Origin: CAZZEX01 sp964653285
GTDB lineage: Bacteria > Chloroflexota > Anaerolineae > B4-G1
Direction of reading: 5' to 3'
Length of the DNA: 64,000 bases
Assembly (NCBI GenBank): GCA_964653285.1
Contig: CAZZEX010000013.1
Coordinates: 1-64,000, forward strand
Shown here piece by piece: positions 41,791 to 50,054 of this stretch (within the stretch, counting starts at the first letter, position 1; each line of letters opens with the position of its first letter). A program made the translations under genes and the position numbers. The notes beneath the pieces were generated by a model that saw only the letters and a list, made by a program, of their open reading frames with translations, was not told where the DNA came from and ran no database searches.

Positions 41791-43941
41791 ATGCGTGCTC
41801 CCTTTTGTCAATCTCAATTGATGAGTACACACGCAGTTGACGCCAGAGGCAACGGAGGAGAGCCCCCATCGCGCTGGGTCGGCCATCGCTGGTGGGCTTG
41901 GCTGCGCTTGGTCTTGCTGGGAATGGTGCTGGCAGCAGTCACAGGCGTTGTGATGGCCCGCCCACTGCTGCCTACTGGCCGGGTGGTGCTGGAGGATGGG
42001 GATGTCGCTCCCCAGGACGTCCGCGCCCCTCGTCGCGTAACTTACGAGAGTGCCATCTTGCGCGCGGAGGAACAGAACCGGGCTGCATCCAGAGTCGAGC
42101 CGGTCTACACTCTTCCCGATCCCGCACTGGCCCGTCAACAACTCGACCGTATTCGCCAGGTGATCGACTACCTGGGATCGGTACGCGCCGATACGCTGGC
42201 CTCCTCTGCCCAACAGCGGGGCTGGATTCTGGCCGTGCCCGAACTGACCGATCTCTCATCTGAGATGCTCGACAGTCTCATTGCCCTGTCTGACGAGAGT
42301 TGGAACCGGGTGCAGTTGGAGACTCTGGCCGTGACTGGTCAGGCAATGCGTCGTGAGATTCGCGAGGGATACCTGGGGGAAGCCCTCGAGGGAGTACCTG
42401 CCCTGGTCAGTCTCGACCTTTCGGACGAGGAAACCGCCGTCACCATCACACTGGCGCGGCACTTTTTGGTCCCTAACTCTTTCTTCGCCCCCACAGCCAC
42501 GGCCCAGGCTCAGGCCCGCGCCCGCGAGGAGGTGCCGCCTGTGCTGCGCACCTTCGAAGCCGACCAGATTATCGTGCGGGAGGGCGCACGTGTCGAGGCG
42601 CTTGACATAGAGACGCTGGATCAACTCGGACTGCGGCAACCCCAGGTAAAGTGGGCCGATTTGGCCGGAGCCGGCTTGCTGGCCGTATTGGCGACTATGC
42701 TGTTATGCCTTTACCTGGCGCGTTTTCAGCCCGGTGTGCTGTGGAACTGGCAGCAATTTCTCCTGCTGGTGTTGCTGACATCTTTCTCAGTATTGGTGGC
42801 CGGATTGATGGTGCCGGGGGGCGCAGTGCTACGCTATCTTGCTCCGGCACCGACGTTGGCCATGCTGGCTTCGGCCGCGCTGGGGCCGCACGTGGGTGTG
42901 GCAACTGCCGTCTTCCTCGGCGGTGTCGTTGGTGTCATCGCCGATAACTCCCTGGAGATGGCCGTCTACGCCACTTTTGGTGGGTTGGTCGCCGCGCTCA
43001 CCCTAGGGCGAGTTGAACGTATCGGCTCGCTCTTTCGCGCTGGCGTATTTGTTGCCCTGGCGCACGTGGTCGTCGTCGTCATCTTCCGTTTGCCGCAAAA
43101 TATCGCCCAGCCGGGCGATTTGCTGGTCGCGGCACTGAGTGGCACAGTCAACGGGGGCATCTCGGCCAGTTTGGCGCTGGGCGGGCTGTTCCTCATTGGC
43201 CCGCTGTTCGACATCACCACTACGATGCGGCTCGTCGAGTTGAGCCGTCCCGACCACCCGCTCCTGCAGCGGCTGCTGCGCGAAGCACCCGGCACATATC
43301 ATCACAGCCTGATGGTCGCGAACCTGGCCGAGCAGGCAGCCGAGCGCATCAGCGCCGACGCCATGCTCACCCGCGTAGGAGCGTACTACCACGACGTGGG
43401 CAAGATCGCCCGTCCGTACTTCTTTACCGAGAACCAGGTCGAAGGTGTGAATCCTCACGGTCGGCTCGACCCGCGTACCAGCGCCGAGGTCATCATCAGT
43501 CACGTCAAGGATGGGCTGGAACTGGCGCGGCGTTACCGGCTGCCTCGTCGCATACGTGCCTTCATTCCCGAGCACCACGGCACTAATCGAGCCAGTTTTC
43601 TCTACAGTAAGGCTGTACAACTGGCGGGCGATGACGTGCTCGTTGACGAGAACGACTTCCGCTACCCAGGCCCCAAGCCCCAGAGCAAGGAGACCGCCTT
43701 GGTCATGCTGGCCGACAGTTGTGAGGCAACCGTGCGCTCTGTGCGTCCCACCAGTGCCGAAGATGTGGCAGAGATCGTCAGCCGCATCATAGACCAGCGC
43801 GTGGCCGATGGCCAACTGAGCGAGTGTGACCTGACCTTGCGTGATCTCGAGATTATACGCGAGACCTTCGTCTCTGCCCTGAAGGGAGTCTTTCATCCGC
43901 GCATCAAATACCCACAGTCGGAAAAAGTGGCCGACACGTGA
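41791..43941 (+). CDS. 7TM-HD phosphohydrolase (PgpH-like cyclic-di-AMP phosphodiesterase)
   Basis: A 716-residue membrane protein. Membrane helix 1 lies at about 33-53, followed by an extracellular 7TMR-HD domain (about 60-290) with the RVEPVYTLPDP motif. A bundle of about seven helices (about 290-480) and a cytoplasmic HD domain come next, with HHSLMVANLAEQAAE near 505, HDVGK near 534 and EHHGTN. In Firmicutes such proteins (PgpH) degrade c-di-AMP. AGGAGGGAG precedes the ATG. Its place between yqeY and ybeY matches the yqfF position in Bacillus; phoH is absent from this cluster. Confidence 0.92.
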   Translation: MRAPFCQSQLMSTHAVDARGNGGEPPSRWVGHRWWAWLRLVLLGMVLAAVTGVVMARPLLPTGRVVLEDGDVAPQDVRAPRRVTYESAILRAEEQNRAASRVEPVYTLPDPALARQQLDRIRQVIDYLGSVRADTLASSAQQRGWILAVPELTDLSSEMLDSLIALSDESWNRVQLETLAVTGQAMRREIREGYLGEALEGVPALVSLDLSDEETAVTITLARHFLVPNSFFAPTATAQAQARAREEVPPVLRTFEADQIIVREGARVEALDIETLDQLGLRQPQVKWADLAGAGLLAVLATMLLCLYLARFQPGVLWNWQQFLLLVLLTSFSVLVAGLMVPGGAVLRYLAPAPTLAMLASAALGPHVGVATAVFLGGVVGVIADNSLEMAVYATFGGLVAALTLGRVERIGSLFRAGVFVALAHVVVVVIFRLPQNIAQPGDLLVAALSGTVNGGISASLALGGLFLIGPLFDITTTMRLVELSRPDHPLLQRLLREAPGTYHHSLMVANLAEQAAERISADAMLTRVGAYYHDVGKIARPYFFTENQVEGVNPHGRLDPRTSAEVIISHVKDGLELARRYRLPRRIRAFIPEHHGTNRASFLYSKAVQLAGDDVLVDENDFRYPGPKPQSKETALVMLADSCEATVRSVRPTSAEDVAEIVSRIIDQRVADGQLSECDLTLRDLEIIRETFVSALKGVFHPRIKYPQSEKVADT

Positions 43942-44438
43942 AAGCGAGAGCCGAACCAAAGATGTCTCTCCATACCATAGAGGTACAGATTGACGAACAG
44001 TTCCAGGCGCAGGTTCAACCCGAGCCGCTGCATCAGGCCGTCCTGGCGACTCTGATTCATCAGCGAGTGGAGGACCCGTGCGAACTGGCTGTGGTGGTGA
44101 CCAACGACGAGGTGTTGCGCGAACTCAACCACCGTTACCGGGGCGTAGATGCGCCGACCGACGTGCTGGCCTTCCCCGATGAGACCCGTGGGCCGTTCGT
44201 CGGCGTACCAGGCCTGCCACGCTACCTGGGCGATGTCATCATCTCATTTCGCCACGCCGAGGCTCAGGCCGCCGAGGTCGGCCACGACGTCCAGGTCGAA
44301 ATGCAACTGCTGGTCGTACACGGGGTATTGCACCTCCTGGGATACGATGACGTGACAGAGGAGCGGCGGGCGCAGATGTGGGCCGCGCAGGCCGAGATTC
44401 TCCAGGCCCTGGAAGTCGAAGCGCACCCTCCAGCGTGA
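43938..44438 (+). CDS. ybeY: Endoribonuclease YbeY (rRNA maturation)
   Basis: A 166-residue single-strand endoribonuclease acting in 16S rRNA 3'-end maturation and ribosome quality control. The conserved NHRYRGVDAPTDVLAFP segment and the zinc motif HGVLHLLGYDD are present. The canonical motif ends in His (GYDH); here the third His is Asp. The GTG start overlaps the HD gene stop as GTGA, so translation is coupled; an internal ATG at codon 9 is a possible start. Confidence 0.93.
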   Translation: MKARAEPKMSLHTIEVQIDEQFQAQVQPEPLHQAVLATLIHQRVEDPCELAVVVTNDEVLRELNHRYRGVDAPTDVLAFPDETRGPFVGVPGLPRYLGDVIISFRHAEAQAAEVGHDVQVEMQLLVVHGVLHLLGYDDVTEERRAQMWAAQAEILQALEVEAHPPA

Positions 44439-44444
44439 TGTGCC

Positions 44445-44816
44445 ATGCGCAGCCGAAATATCCTCGAGGGTTTCCGCTTTGCTTTTTCTGGCCTGGGGTA
44501 CGCCCTGCGTACTCAGCGCAACACGCGCATTCATCTGAGCATCGCTGCTGCCGTAGTTGCGCTGGGGATGTGGCTAGGTCTATCGCTCACCCAGTGGGCG
44601 GTGCTGACGCTGACCATCGGCTTTGTGTTGGTGGGCGAGATGCTGAACACCGTAGCGGAGACGCTGGTGGACCTGGTCAGTCCCGGCTACCACCCGCTGG
44701 CGAAGGTGGTCAAGGACGTGACGGCAGGGGCGGTGCTCATCACCGCCATCATCTCCGTGATCGTGGGTCTGCTGGTGCTCGGCCCACCGCTGTGGGCGCG
44801 GGTGTTTGGGGACTGA
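44445..44816 (+). CDS. dgkA: Diacylglycerol/undecaprenol kinase (DgkA family)
   Basis: A 123-residue integral membrane kinase with three hydrophobic helices. The family core EMLNTVAETLVDLV with HPLAKVVKDVTAGAVL carries the catalytic Glu and metal-binding residues. Gram-positive-type members phosphorylate undecaprenol to feed the cell-wall lipid carrier pool. It sits 6 bases after ybeY in the conserved ybeY-dgkA order. Confidence 0.92.
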   Translation: MRSRNILEGFRFAFSGLGYALRTQRNTRIHLSIAAAVVALGMWLGLSLTQWAVLTLTIGFVLVGEMLNTVAETLVDLVSPGYHPLAKVVKDVTAGAVLITAIISVIVGLLVLGPPLWARVFGD

Positions 44817-44903
44817 GGGCGCTCGTCAATGCAATTTGCCATTTTGAGGTAGCACGTGGTACAATTCACCAGCCACTGTCCATCACTCCGCAGGAGGCTG
44901 CTT

Positions 44904-45230
44904 ATGGCAACACACCCGGAAACCGAACCCGAGTACATCGAATTAACCATCCAACCCATCCCACCCGATACAGTCTCCTCGGTCAAGGCTGAACTCCTGC
45001 CCACCATCGAGGCCGCGCTGCGCGAGGCCGGGCAGGAGCAGTTGCTGGCCGAGGGGCAGATACAGATCGAGGTGGAACAGACCTTCCCCACCGACGAGGT
45101 TATCGTTGTTGGATTCACGCTGCTGTCTGGGATCGCACTGGAGACGTACAAGGAGATCGTATTGCCCGCGCTGAAGAAACGCTTCCGGGCCTGGCAAAAG
45201 CGGCGCCGGAAGGGCAAGCGCAAGAAGTAG
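44904..45230 (+). CDS. Conserved hypothetical protein with basic tail
   Basis: A 108-residue protein. Residues of about 10-85 predict an alpha/beta unit (YIELTIQPIPPDTVSSVKAE, QIQIEVEQTFPTDEVIVVGF), followed by an amphipathic helix and a very basic C-terminus (RFRAWQKRRRKGKRKK). CAGGAGG lies 7 bases before the ATG at 44904. The family is not recognised. The basic tail would suit nucleic-acid or membrane-surface binding. It lies 16 bases before the next gene and probably shares its transcript. Confidence 0.7.
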   Translation: MATHPETEPEYIELTIQPIPPDTVSSVKAELLPTIEAALREAGQEQLLAEGQIQIEVEQTFPTDEVIVVGFTLLSGIALETYKEIVLPALKKRFRAWQKRRRKGKRKK

Positions 45231-45246
45231 AACAGGACTCCCTGAG

Positions 45247-46299
45247 ATGGGCCTCCCCGACGGCGTCGCTATCAAACTGGATGCCTACACGCTGTTCTGC
45301 CGCCAATTGCTGATACATCTGCAGGCGCTCAACGATGCCACGCGCACCGACCTGCGCCTGACGACCGACGATTGTCTCAGCCGCTTCGACCAATCGCTGC
45401 ACCAGTTTTTCAACGAAGCGGCCCCGCATGATCTGGAGCAGGCGGTCAACGAACTGGGTGCTGTGCTGAGAGGTCGCGTGGCCCTCTTCCGGGCACAGAA
45501 CTCCCAGGCGGCGGCTGTGTTCGACCGGGTTATCGAGGCGGTCACGGCAGCCGTCCCCACGTGGCACTACCAGGAAGACCTGGAAGCGCTCCACCAGCAG
45601 GGACGGCAGTTGGCCCGTCACTTCTACGCCGACACGCCCTGGTCTGTGACGCAGGCGCGCCTGGACCGGGAGGCCCGGCTGTTGTTCCGCGACGATGGTG
45701 AGCCGATTGTGCCGCAAGAGGAGAACTTCGGTTATCACCCCACGCCGGTGGCCTTTCGTGCGCATTATCAAGACGAAGAGACGGGCCAGGAGTTGAAGGA
45801 CGTCATCCTGGTGCGCTTCGGGTTCGGTTACGACTTCGCTCCCTACCTGGCCTACCCCTATCTCTTCATGCACGAGTACGTGGCCCACATCTTTGCCCTC
45901 GACCACGGCAACGAGCGTTTCAACGACGGTTGGCTGCTCTACGCGGCCAATTTCTTTCTGAGCCACCGGGGCTGGAACCTGTACCTGCAACCACCGCTCA
46001 CTCGCTGTCAGATCAGAGCCTTTGACGAACGTCTACACGGAAAACTGAACCCCAATCCACGGCGGGCCTACCGCTTCGCGTGTGACTTTGACAGTTGGCT
46101 GAATGATCCAGAACGCTTCCACGCGATGACCTGCGAACTGGCCGCCTTCGAGCCGCGGGCGGGCGAGAGCGGTTTCTGGCCTAACCAGTTCATCAACCGC
46201 CTGGAGCAGGAATTCGATACCAATCGCCCGCTGCTGCGGCGCAAGATCGAGGCCGCGCCCGACTTGCGGACGCTGTGCGCGACGCTGCCGCCGGTATAA
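45247..46299 (+). CDS. Hypothetical protein with His/Glu-rich centre (HEYVAH)
   Basis: A 350-residue soluble protein of unknown family. The N-terminal half is helical. The centre has LVRFGFGYDFAPYLAYPYLF, then MHEYVAHIFALDHGNERF near residues 208-224. His209, Glu210, His214 and His219 could form a metal site, but the spacing is HExxxH, not the HExxH of zincin proteases, so a peptidase call is not justified. It follows the small basic-tail protein. Confidence 0.7.
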   Translation: MGLPDGVAIKLDAYTLFCRQLLIHLQALNDATRTDLRLTTDDCLSRFDQSLHQFFNEAAPHDLEQAVNELGAVLRGRVALFRAQNSQAAAVFDRVIEAVTAAVPTWHYQEDLEALHQQGRQLARHFYADTPWSVTQARLDREARLLFRDDGEPIVPQEENFGYHPTPVAFRAHYQDEETGQELKDVILVRFGFGYDFAPYLAYPYLFMHEYVAHIFALDHGNERFNDGWLLYAANFFLSHRGWNLYLQPPLTRCQIRAFDERLHGKLNPNPRRAYRFACDFDSWLNDPERFHAMTCELAAFEPRAGESGFWPNQFINRLEQEFDTNRPLLRRKIEAAPDLRTLCATLPPV

Positions 46300-46315
46300 A
46301 TTCCCCCACCATATC

Positions 46316-46344
46316 TTGCTCACTTGAGCAAATTGTGCTATACT
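46316..46344 (+). promoter_or_regulatory. Promoter with overlapping inverted repeat before the winged-helix gene
   Basis: TTGCTC (46316-46321), a 17-base spacer and TATACT (46339-46344) form a promoter. TGCTCA-CT-TGAGCA, a perfect inverted repeat at 46317-46330, overlaps the -35 box and is a good candidate operator for the regulator encoded just downstream. Confidence 0.65.
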
Positions 46345-46391
46345 GTGACAGAGTGTCTGCCCACAAGTCTTCCCCAGGAGTATGTGAGAAC

Positions 46392-47285
46392 ATGCCAGTC
46401 CAAGCGGTACGCAGCGAAGTCAAGTTCAAGGTGCGGCAGAACGCTCTGCTGCTGCGCGAGTTCACCATCGCCCATCTGGTGCGCGCCACGGGGCTGAACC
46501 CGGAGAGCGTGCGCACCGAGGTGCAGCGGTTGAGGAAAGAAGGGTTCATTGTCTCCGAGCGCAGGCCGGGACGACGCGAGGCTTTCTACCGGCTGAGCGA
46601 CGACCCGGAGAAGCGGCTGGCCCTCTCCCGCAGCGTCGAAGCGTTCTACCCTGAGCCACCGGAGCCGGTTCCGCCGCGCCCCACCAGCCGCCTGTACCAG
46701 GCCGCCCTGCTGTCCCTCGATCAGGCGGAGAGAGAAAAGGGCAAGCGACGCGAGGCACTGCTGGCGCAGGCTGCACACCAACTTGAGGGGGCCTGGCAGG
46801 CCGAGGGAGCCAGCCGGGCGCCGGAACTGGTGCAGGCCCACATCCTGCGCGAGCGCGGGCGGCTGGCCTACCTGCAGGGGCAACGGGAACCGGCCCGAGA
46901 ACTACTCACCCAGGCCAGGGAGGCGTTTGCCGCAGCCGGCCTGGAGAGCGAGGTGCGGCTGATTGACAGTGATCTGGTGTACCTAGAGGCCCGACACCGG
47001 ATTGACGCCAGTGGGGCTGTTGGTGCCGCTGCGGAGGCCCGTTGCGTGCTGGAGGCGCTGGAGGAAGCAGAATGTCCTCCCACCGGGCCTCTGGTGCGCC
47101 TGCTGGCCGGCCTGACCCGCGCCCTGTCCCGCACGATTGAAGACCGCGTCGCCGCAGCGGTGTACGAAAGCGTGGCCGTCATCGGCGAGCGGATTATCGG
47201 CGAAGTGCGCGAGGAACTGCGCTTTGAACGCAAGCGGATGCCTGTGCCGCTGATCATTCGGGAACGCCCGAGCGAGAGAGAATGA
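46392..47285 (+). CDS. Winged-helix regulator with helical-repeat C-terminus
   Basis: A 297-residue protein. Residues of about 10-65 are a winged helix (LLREFTIAHLVRATGLNPESV, RTEVQRLRKEGFIVSERRPG, then the wing REAFYRLSDD). Residues of about 100-270 are TPR-like helical pairs (LYQAALLSLDQAEREKGKRR, HILRERGRLAYLQGQREPAR). The ATG at 46392 was chosen; upstream in-frame codons overlap the promoter. It may autoregulate through the inverted repeat at 46317-46330 and may control the TPR protein downstream. The ligand is unknown. Confidence 0.78.
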   Translation: MPVQAVRSEVKFKVRQNALLLREFTIAHLVRATGLNPESVRTEVQRLRKEGFIVSERRPGRREAFYRLSDDPEKRLALSRSVEAFYPEPPEPVPPRPTSRLYQAALLSLDQAEREKGKRREALLAQAAHQLEGAWQAEGASRAPELVQAHILRERGRLAYLQGQREPARELLTQAREAFAAAGLESEVRLIDSDLVYLEARHRIDASGAVGAAAEARCVLEALEEAECPPTGPLVRLLAGLTRALSRTIEDRVAAAVYESVAVIGERIIGEVREELRFERKRMPVPLIIRERPSERE

Positions 47286-47291
47286 TCGGGT

Positions 47292-47402
47292 ATGCCACCG
47301 GATTTCCCAGCTGAGACAATCCGACCGCGCCCCAGGCCCGACATGGAGACCTTCTTCGGCCTCCCCAGGCGGCGGCCACGACGACGGGAGACGAATGACT
47401 GA
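47292..47402 (+). CDS. Possible 36-residue Arg/Pro-rich small protein
   Basis: An ATG at 47292 opens 36 codons (start MPPDFPAETIRPRP, end RRRPRRRETND) between the winged-helix gene and the TPR gene, overlapping the latter by 8 bases. The peptide is strongly basic at its C-terminus. The position inside the operon supports translation, but there is no clear ribosome site or homologue I recognise. Confidence 0.35.
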   Translation: MPPDFPAETIRPRPRPDMETFFGLPRRRPRRRETND

Positions 47403-49428
47403 ACCTGCGACCAAGACTACAAACCGCACAGAAGTGAACCGCCAGGTGCAGGAGGCCTACGTCAATCTGGGGCTGGCCTTGCGCCAGGCGGGTGAGTACG
47501 AGGAGGCTGCTGCCAACCTACGAAAGGCTATCGAACGCGATCCCGAAGAGGCCACCTCCTACCTGGCGCTGGGGCTGGTACTGAACGACGCTGGGCAGTA
47601 CGCCGAGGCGGAGGAGGCCCTGCGCCAGGCATTGGAACACGCAACGGAGGAGGATACTGAGACCCGCGCGGCCGCCTATGCCGCGCTGGGCACCTCCCTG
47701 CAAGCGCTTGATCGTCACGCCGAAGCCGCCGATGCCTTCCGTGAGGCGATTCGCCTGGGTCAGGAGACCTCCGAACTGTACACCCGGCTGGGCGAAAGCC
47801 TGCATCTCTCGGACCAAAGTGAGGAAGCCCTGGCTACCCAGGAGCGGGCGCTGGCGTTGGATCCCGAGAACGCCCGAGCGTACACCAGCAAAGGCCGGGT
47901 GTTGGGCTGGTTGGAGCGTTACGATGAGGCCCTGGCTGCTTTCGACGAAGCCCTCCGCCTGGCGCCCGATGATGCCCTCATCCTGGGGCGTAAGGGGCTG
48001 GTGCTGAGCCGGATGAGCCGTCACGATGAGGCGCTGGCCCTGCTTGACCAGGCCACCGAACTGGCCCCCGATGATAGGCGGACCTGGGCCTGGAAAGGTG
48101 GGGCTTTGGCTCAGGCCGAACGCTACGATGAGGCCATCGCCGCCCTCGATCGCGCCACCGAACTGAAGCCGGACGACGAGTGGGCCTGGGCGCAGAAGGG
48201 CGCGGCCCTGCGCCTGGCCGAGCGCTACGATGAGGCCATCGCCGCCCTCGACCGCGCCACCGAACTGAAGCCGGACGACGAATGGGACTGGGCGCAGAAG
48301 GGCGCGGCCCTGCGCCTGGCCGAGCGCTACGATGAGGCCATCGCCGCCCTCGACCGCGCCACCGAACTGAAGCCGGACTACGAGTGGGCCTGGGCCTGGA
48401 AGGGCGCGGCCTTGCGCCTGGCTGAGCGCTACGATGAGGCCATCGCCGCCCTCGACCGCGCCACCGAACTGAAGCCAGACGACGAATGGGACTGGGCGCA
48501 GAAGGGCGAGGCCCTGCGCCTGGCCGGGCGGTACGAAGAGGCCATCGCCGCCCTCGACCGCGCCACCGAACTGAAGCCGGACGACGCGTGGAACTGGGCT
48601 CAGAAAGGTATGGCTCTGGCTCAGGCCGAACGCTACGAAGAGGCCATCGCCGCCCTCGATCGCGCCACCGAACTGAAGCCGGACTACGAGTGGGCCTGGG
48701 CGCAGAAGGGCGCGGCCCTGCGTCTGGCTGAGCGCTACGATGAGGCCATCGCTGCCCTCGATCGCGCCACCGAACTGAAGCCGGACTACGAGTGGGCCTG
48801 GGCGCAGAAGGGCGCGGCCCTGCGTCTGGCTGAGCGCTACGATGAGGCCATCGCTGCCCTCGATCGCGCCACCGAACTGAAGCCGGACTACGAGTGGGCC
48901 TGGGCGCAGAAGGGCGCGGCCCTGCGTCTGGCTGAGCGCTACGATGAGGCCATCGCTGCCCTCGATCGCGCCACCGAACTGAAGCCGGACTACGAGTGGG
49001 CCTGGGCGCAGAAGGGCGCGGCTCTGGCTCAGACTGGGCGCTACGATGAGGCCATCGCCGCCCTCGACCGCGCCACCGAACTCGACCCTGATGGTAGTTG
49101 GAACTTCTACCAGCGCGGTCTGTGTCACATGGCCCTGGGCCAGCCGGAACAGGTCACCTCAGACCTCGCCGCTGCTATAGAGCGCGCCCGCACCGCGCTG
49201 AGCCAGGAGCCGGACCACGCCGGGGAGCAGTTCAACCTGGCCCTCTACCTCCTGGTCACCGGCCAGACCGAGCCTGGTTTGCAAGCCTACCACGCGGCTC
49301 TGGACTTGAACCCGAGCGAATTCACGTTGCGCGATGCCCTACAAGACCTGGAAGACCTGAAGGCACAGATAGGCCCACTGCGGGGGTTGGAGGAGGCGGA
49401 GAGTCTCCTGACCGCACAGGCCGGTTGA
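47395..49428 (+). CDS. Tetratricopeptide-repeat protein with near-identical repeat array
   Basis: A 677-residue protein made almost entirely of 34-residue TPR units. Roughly residues 235-570 are about ten consecutive copies of the form ERYDEAIAALDRATELKPD plus an (E/A)W(A/D/N)WAQKGAALRLA segment, differing at a few positions. The flanking repeats are diverged. TPR arrays scaffold protein complexes. No signal peptide or membrane helix is seen, so it is predicted cytoplasmic. GGGAGACGA precedes the ATG. Confidence 0.92.
   Translation: MTEPATKTTNRTEVNRQVQEAYVNLGLALRQAGEYEEAAANLRKAIERDPEEATSYLALGLVLNDAGQYAEAEEALRQALEHATEEDTETRAAAYAALGTSLQALDRHAEAADAFREAIRLGQETSELYTRLGESLHLSDQSEEALATQERALALDPENARAYTSKGRVLGWLERYDEALAAFDEALRLAPDDALILGRKGLVLSRMSRHDEALALLDQATELAPDDRRTWAWKGGALAQAERYDEAIAALDRATELKPDDEWAWAQKGAALRLAERYDEAIAALDRATELKPDDEWDWAQKGAALRLAERYDEAIAALDRATELKPDYEWAWAWKGAALRLAERYDEAIAALDRATELKPDDEWDWAQKGEALRLAGRYEEAIAALDRATELKPDDAWNWAQKGMALAQAERYEEAIAALDRATELKPDYEWAWAQKGAALRLAERYDEAIAALDRATELKPDYEWAWAQKGAALRLAERYDEAIAALDRATELKPDYEWAWAQKGAALRLAERYDEAIAALDRATELKPDYEWAWAQKGAALAQTGRYDEAIAALDRATELDPDGSWNFYQRGLCHMALGQPEQVTSDLAAAIERARTALSQEPDHAGEQFNLALYLLVTGQTEPGLQAYHAALDLNPSEFTLRDALQDLEDLKAQIGPLRGLEEAESLLTAQAG
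48118..49087 (+). repeat. Tandem 102-bp repeats within the TPR gene
   Basis: About nine to ten units of 102 bases each encode one 34-residue TPR. Adjacent units are identical over most of their length even at third codon positions, which points to recent duplication or gene conversion and not only to protein-level selection. Confidence 0.9.
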
Positions 49429-49456
49429 AACGGTGGCGAGCGTACCTATGCCTTCC

Positions 49457-49477
49457 CGCGCCGGCGCAGCCGGCGCG
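49457..49477. terminator. GC hairpin after the TPR gene
   Basis: CGCGCCGGC and GCCGGCGCG form a 9-bp stem with a GCA loop, 29 bases after the TPR stop. There is no clear T run, so termination is only possible. Confidence 0.5.
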
Positions 49478-49540
49478 TTGCCTTTGGCCCACAGCCGATA
49501 ACGCGAGTAGATCACCGCACTTTGGAGAGGACGACGTCGG

Positions 49541-50014
49541 ATGAACGTGCATCAACCTGTCTACCTGACCGCCGAAGGCGTGGAGAATCTACGCCACGAA
49601 CTGGATCACCTGGTCAACGTGAAGCGACCTGCGCTGGCCGAGCGGCTGCACAGGGCGATTCAGCAAGGGGACCTCTCGGAGAACGCCGACTACATAGCCG
49701 CCAAGGAGGAGCAGGGTTTCCTGGAGGGGCGCATCCAGCAGATCGAGACAATACTGCGCAACGCGGTGATCATCGAGGAGAACGGCCCCACGGACGAGGT
49801 TGCCCTGGGCAATCGTGTCACCGTCGTCGAGGAAGGTGCAGAGGAGGCAGAGACTTTCCGCATCGTCGGTCCGGCCGAGGCGGATCCAACCAACGGCAAG
49901 GTGTCCAACGAGTCGCCGCTGGGCCAGGCGTTGCTGGGACATCGGATAGGAGACACCGTCACCGTGGAGGCCCCAGAGGGGGAGATTGTCTTTCGGATCA
50001 CCTCAATCCAGTGA
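49541..50014 (+). CDS. greA: Transcription elongation factor GreA
   Basis: A 157-residue protein of normal length. The N-terminal coiled coil ends in the catalytic acidic tip (GDLSENADYIAAKEEQ, with the Asp and Glu that stimulate RNA polymerase transcript cleavage). The C-terminal FKBP-like domain has KVSNESPLGQALLGHRIGD. It rescues backtracked polymerase. A promoter is not obvious; TTGGAGAGG lies upstream of the ATG. Confidence 0.96.
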   Translation: MNVHQPVYLTAEGVENLRHELDHLVNVKRPALAERLHRAIQQGDLSENADYIAAKEEQGFLEGRIQQIETILRNAVIIEENGPTDEVALGNRVTVVEEGAEEAETFRIVGPAEADPTNGKVSNESPLGQALLGHRIGDTVTVEAPEGEIVFRITSIQ

Positions 50015-50054
50015 ACCCGCAAAAGGTGCGACGCACCTGGTGAGTGGTGACAGC

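Noticed and set aside
45870..45920. Zinc metallopeptidase call for the protein at 45247
   Set aside because: The motif is HEYVAH (HExxxH), one residue too long for the HExxH zincin signature.
47518..49128. Long minus-strand repetitive open frame opposite the TPR gene
   Set aside because: It is the complement of the TPR repeats; the coding-strand protein has the TPR consensus.
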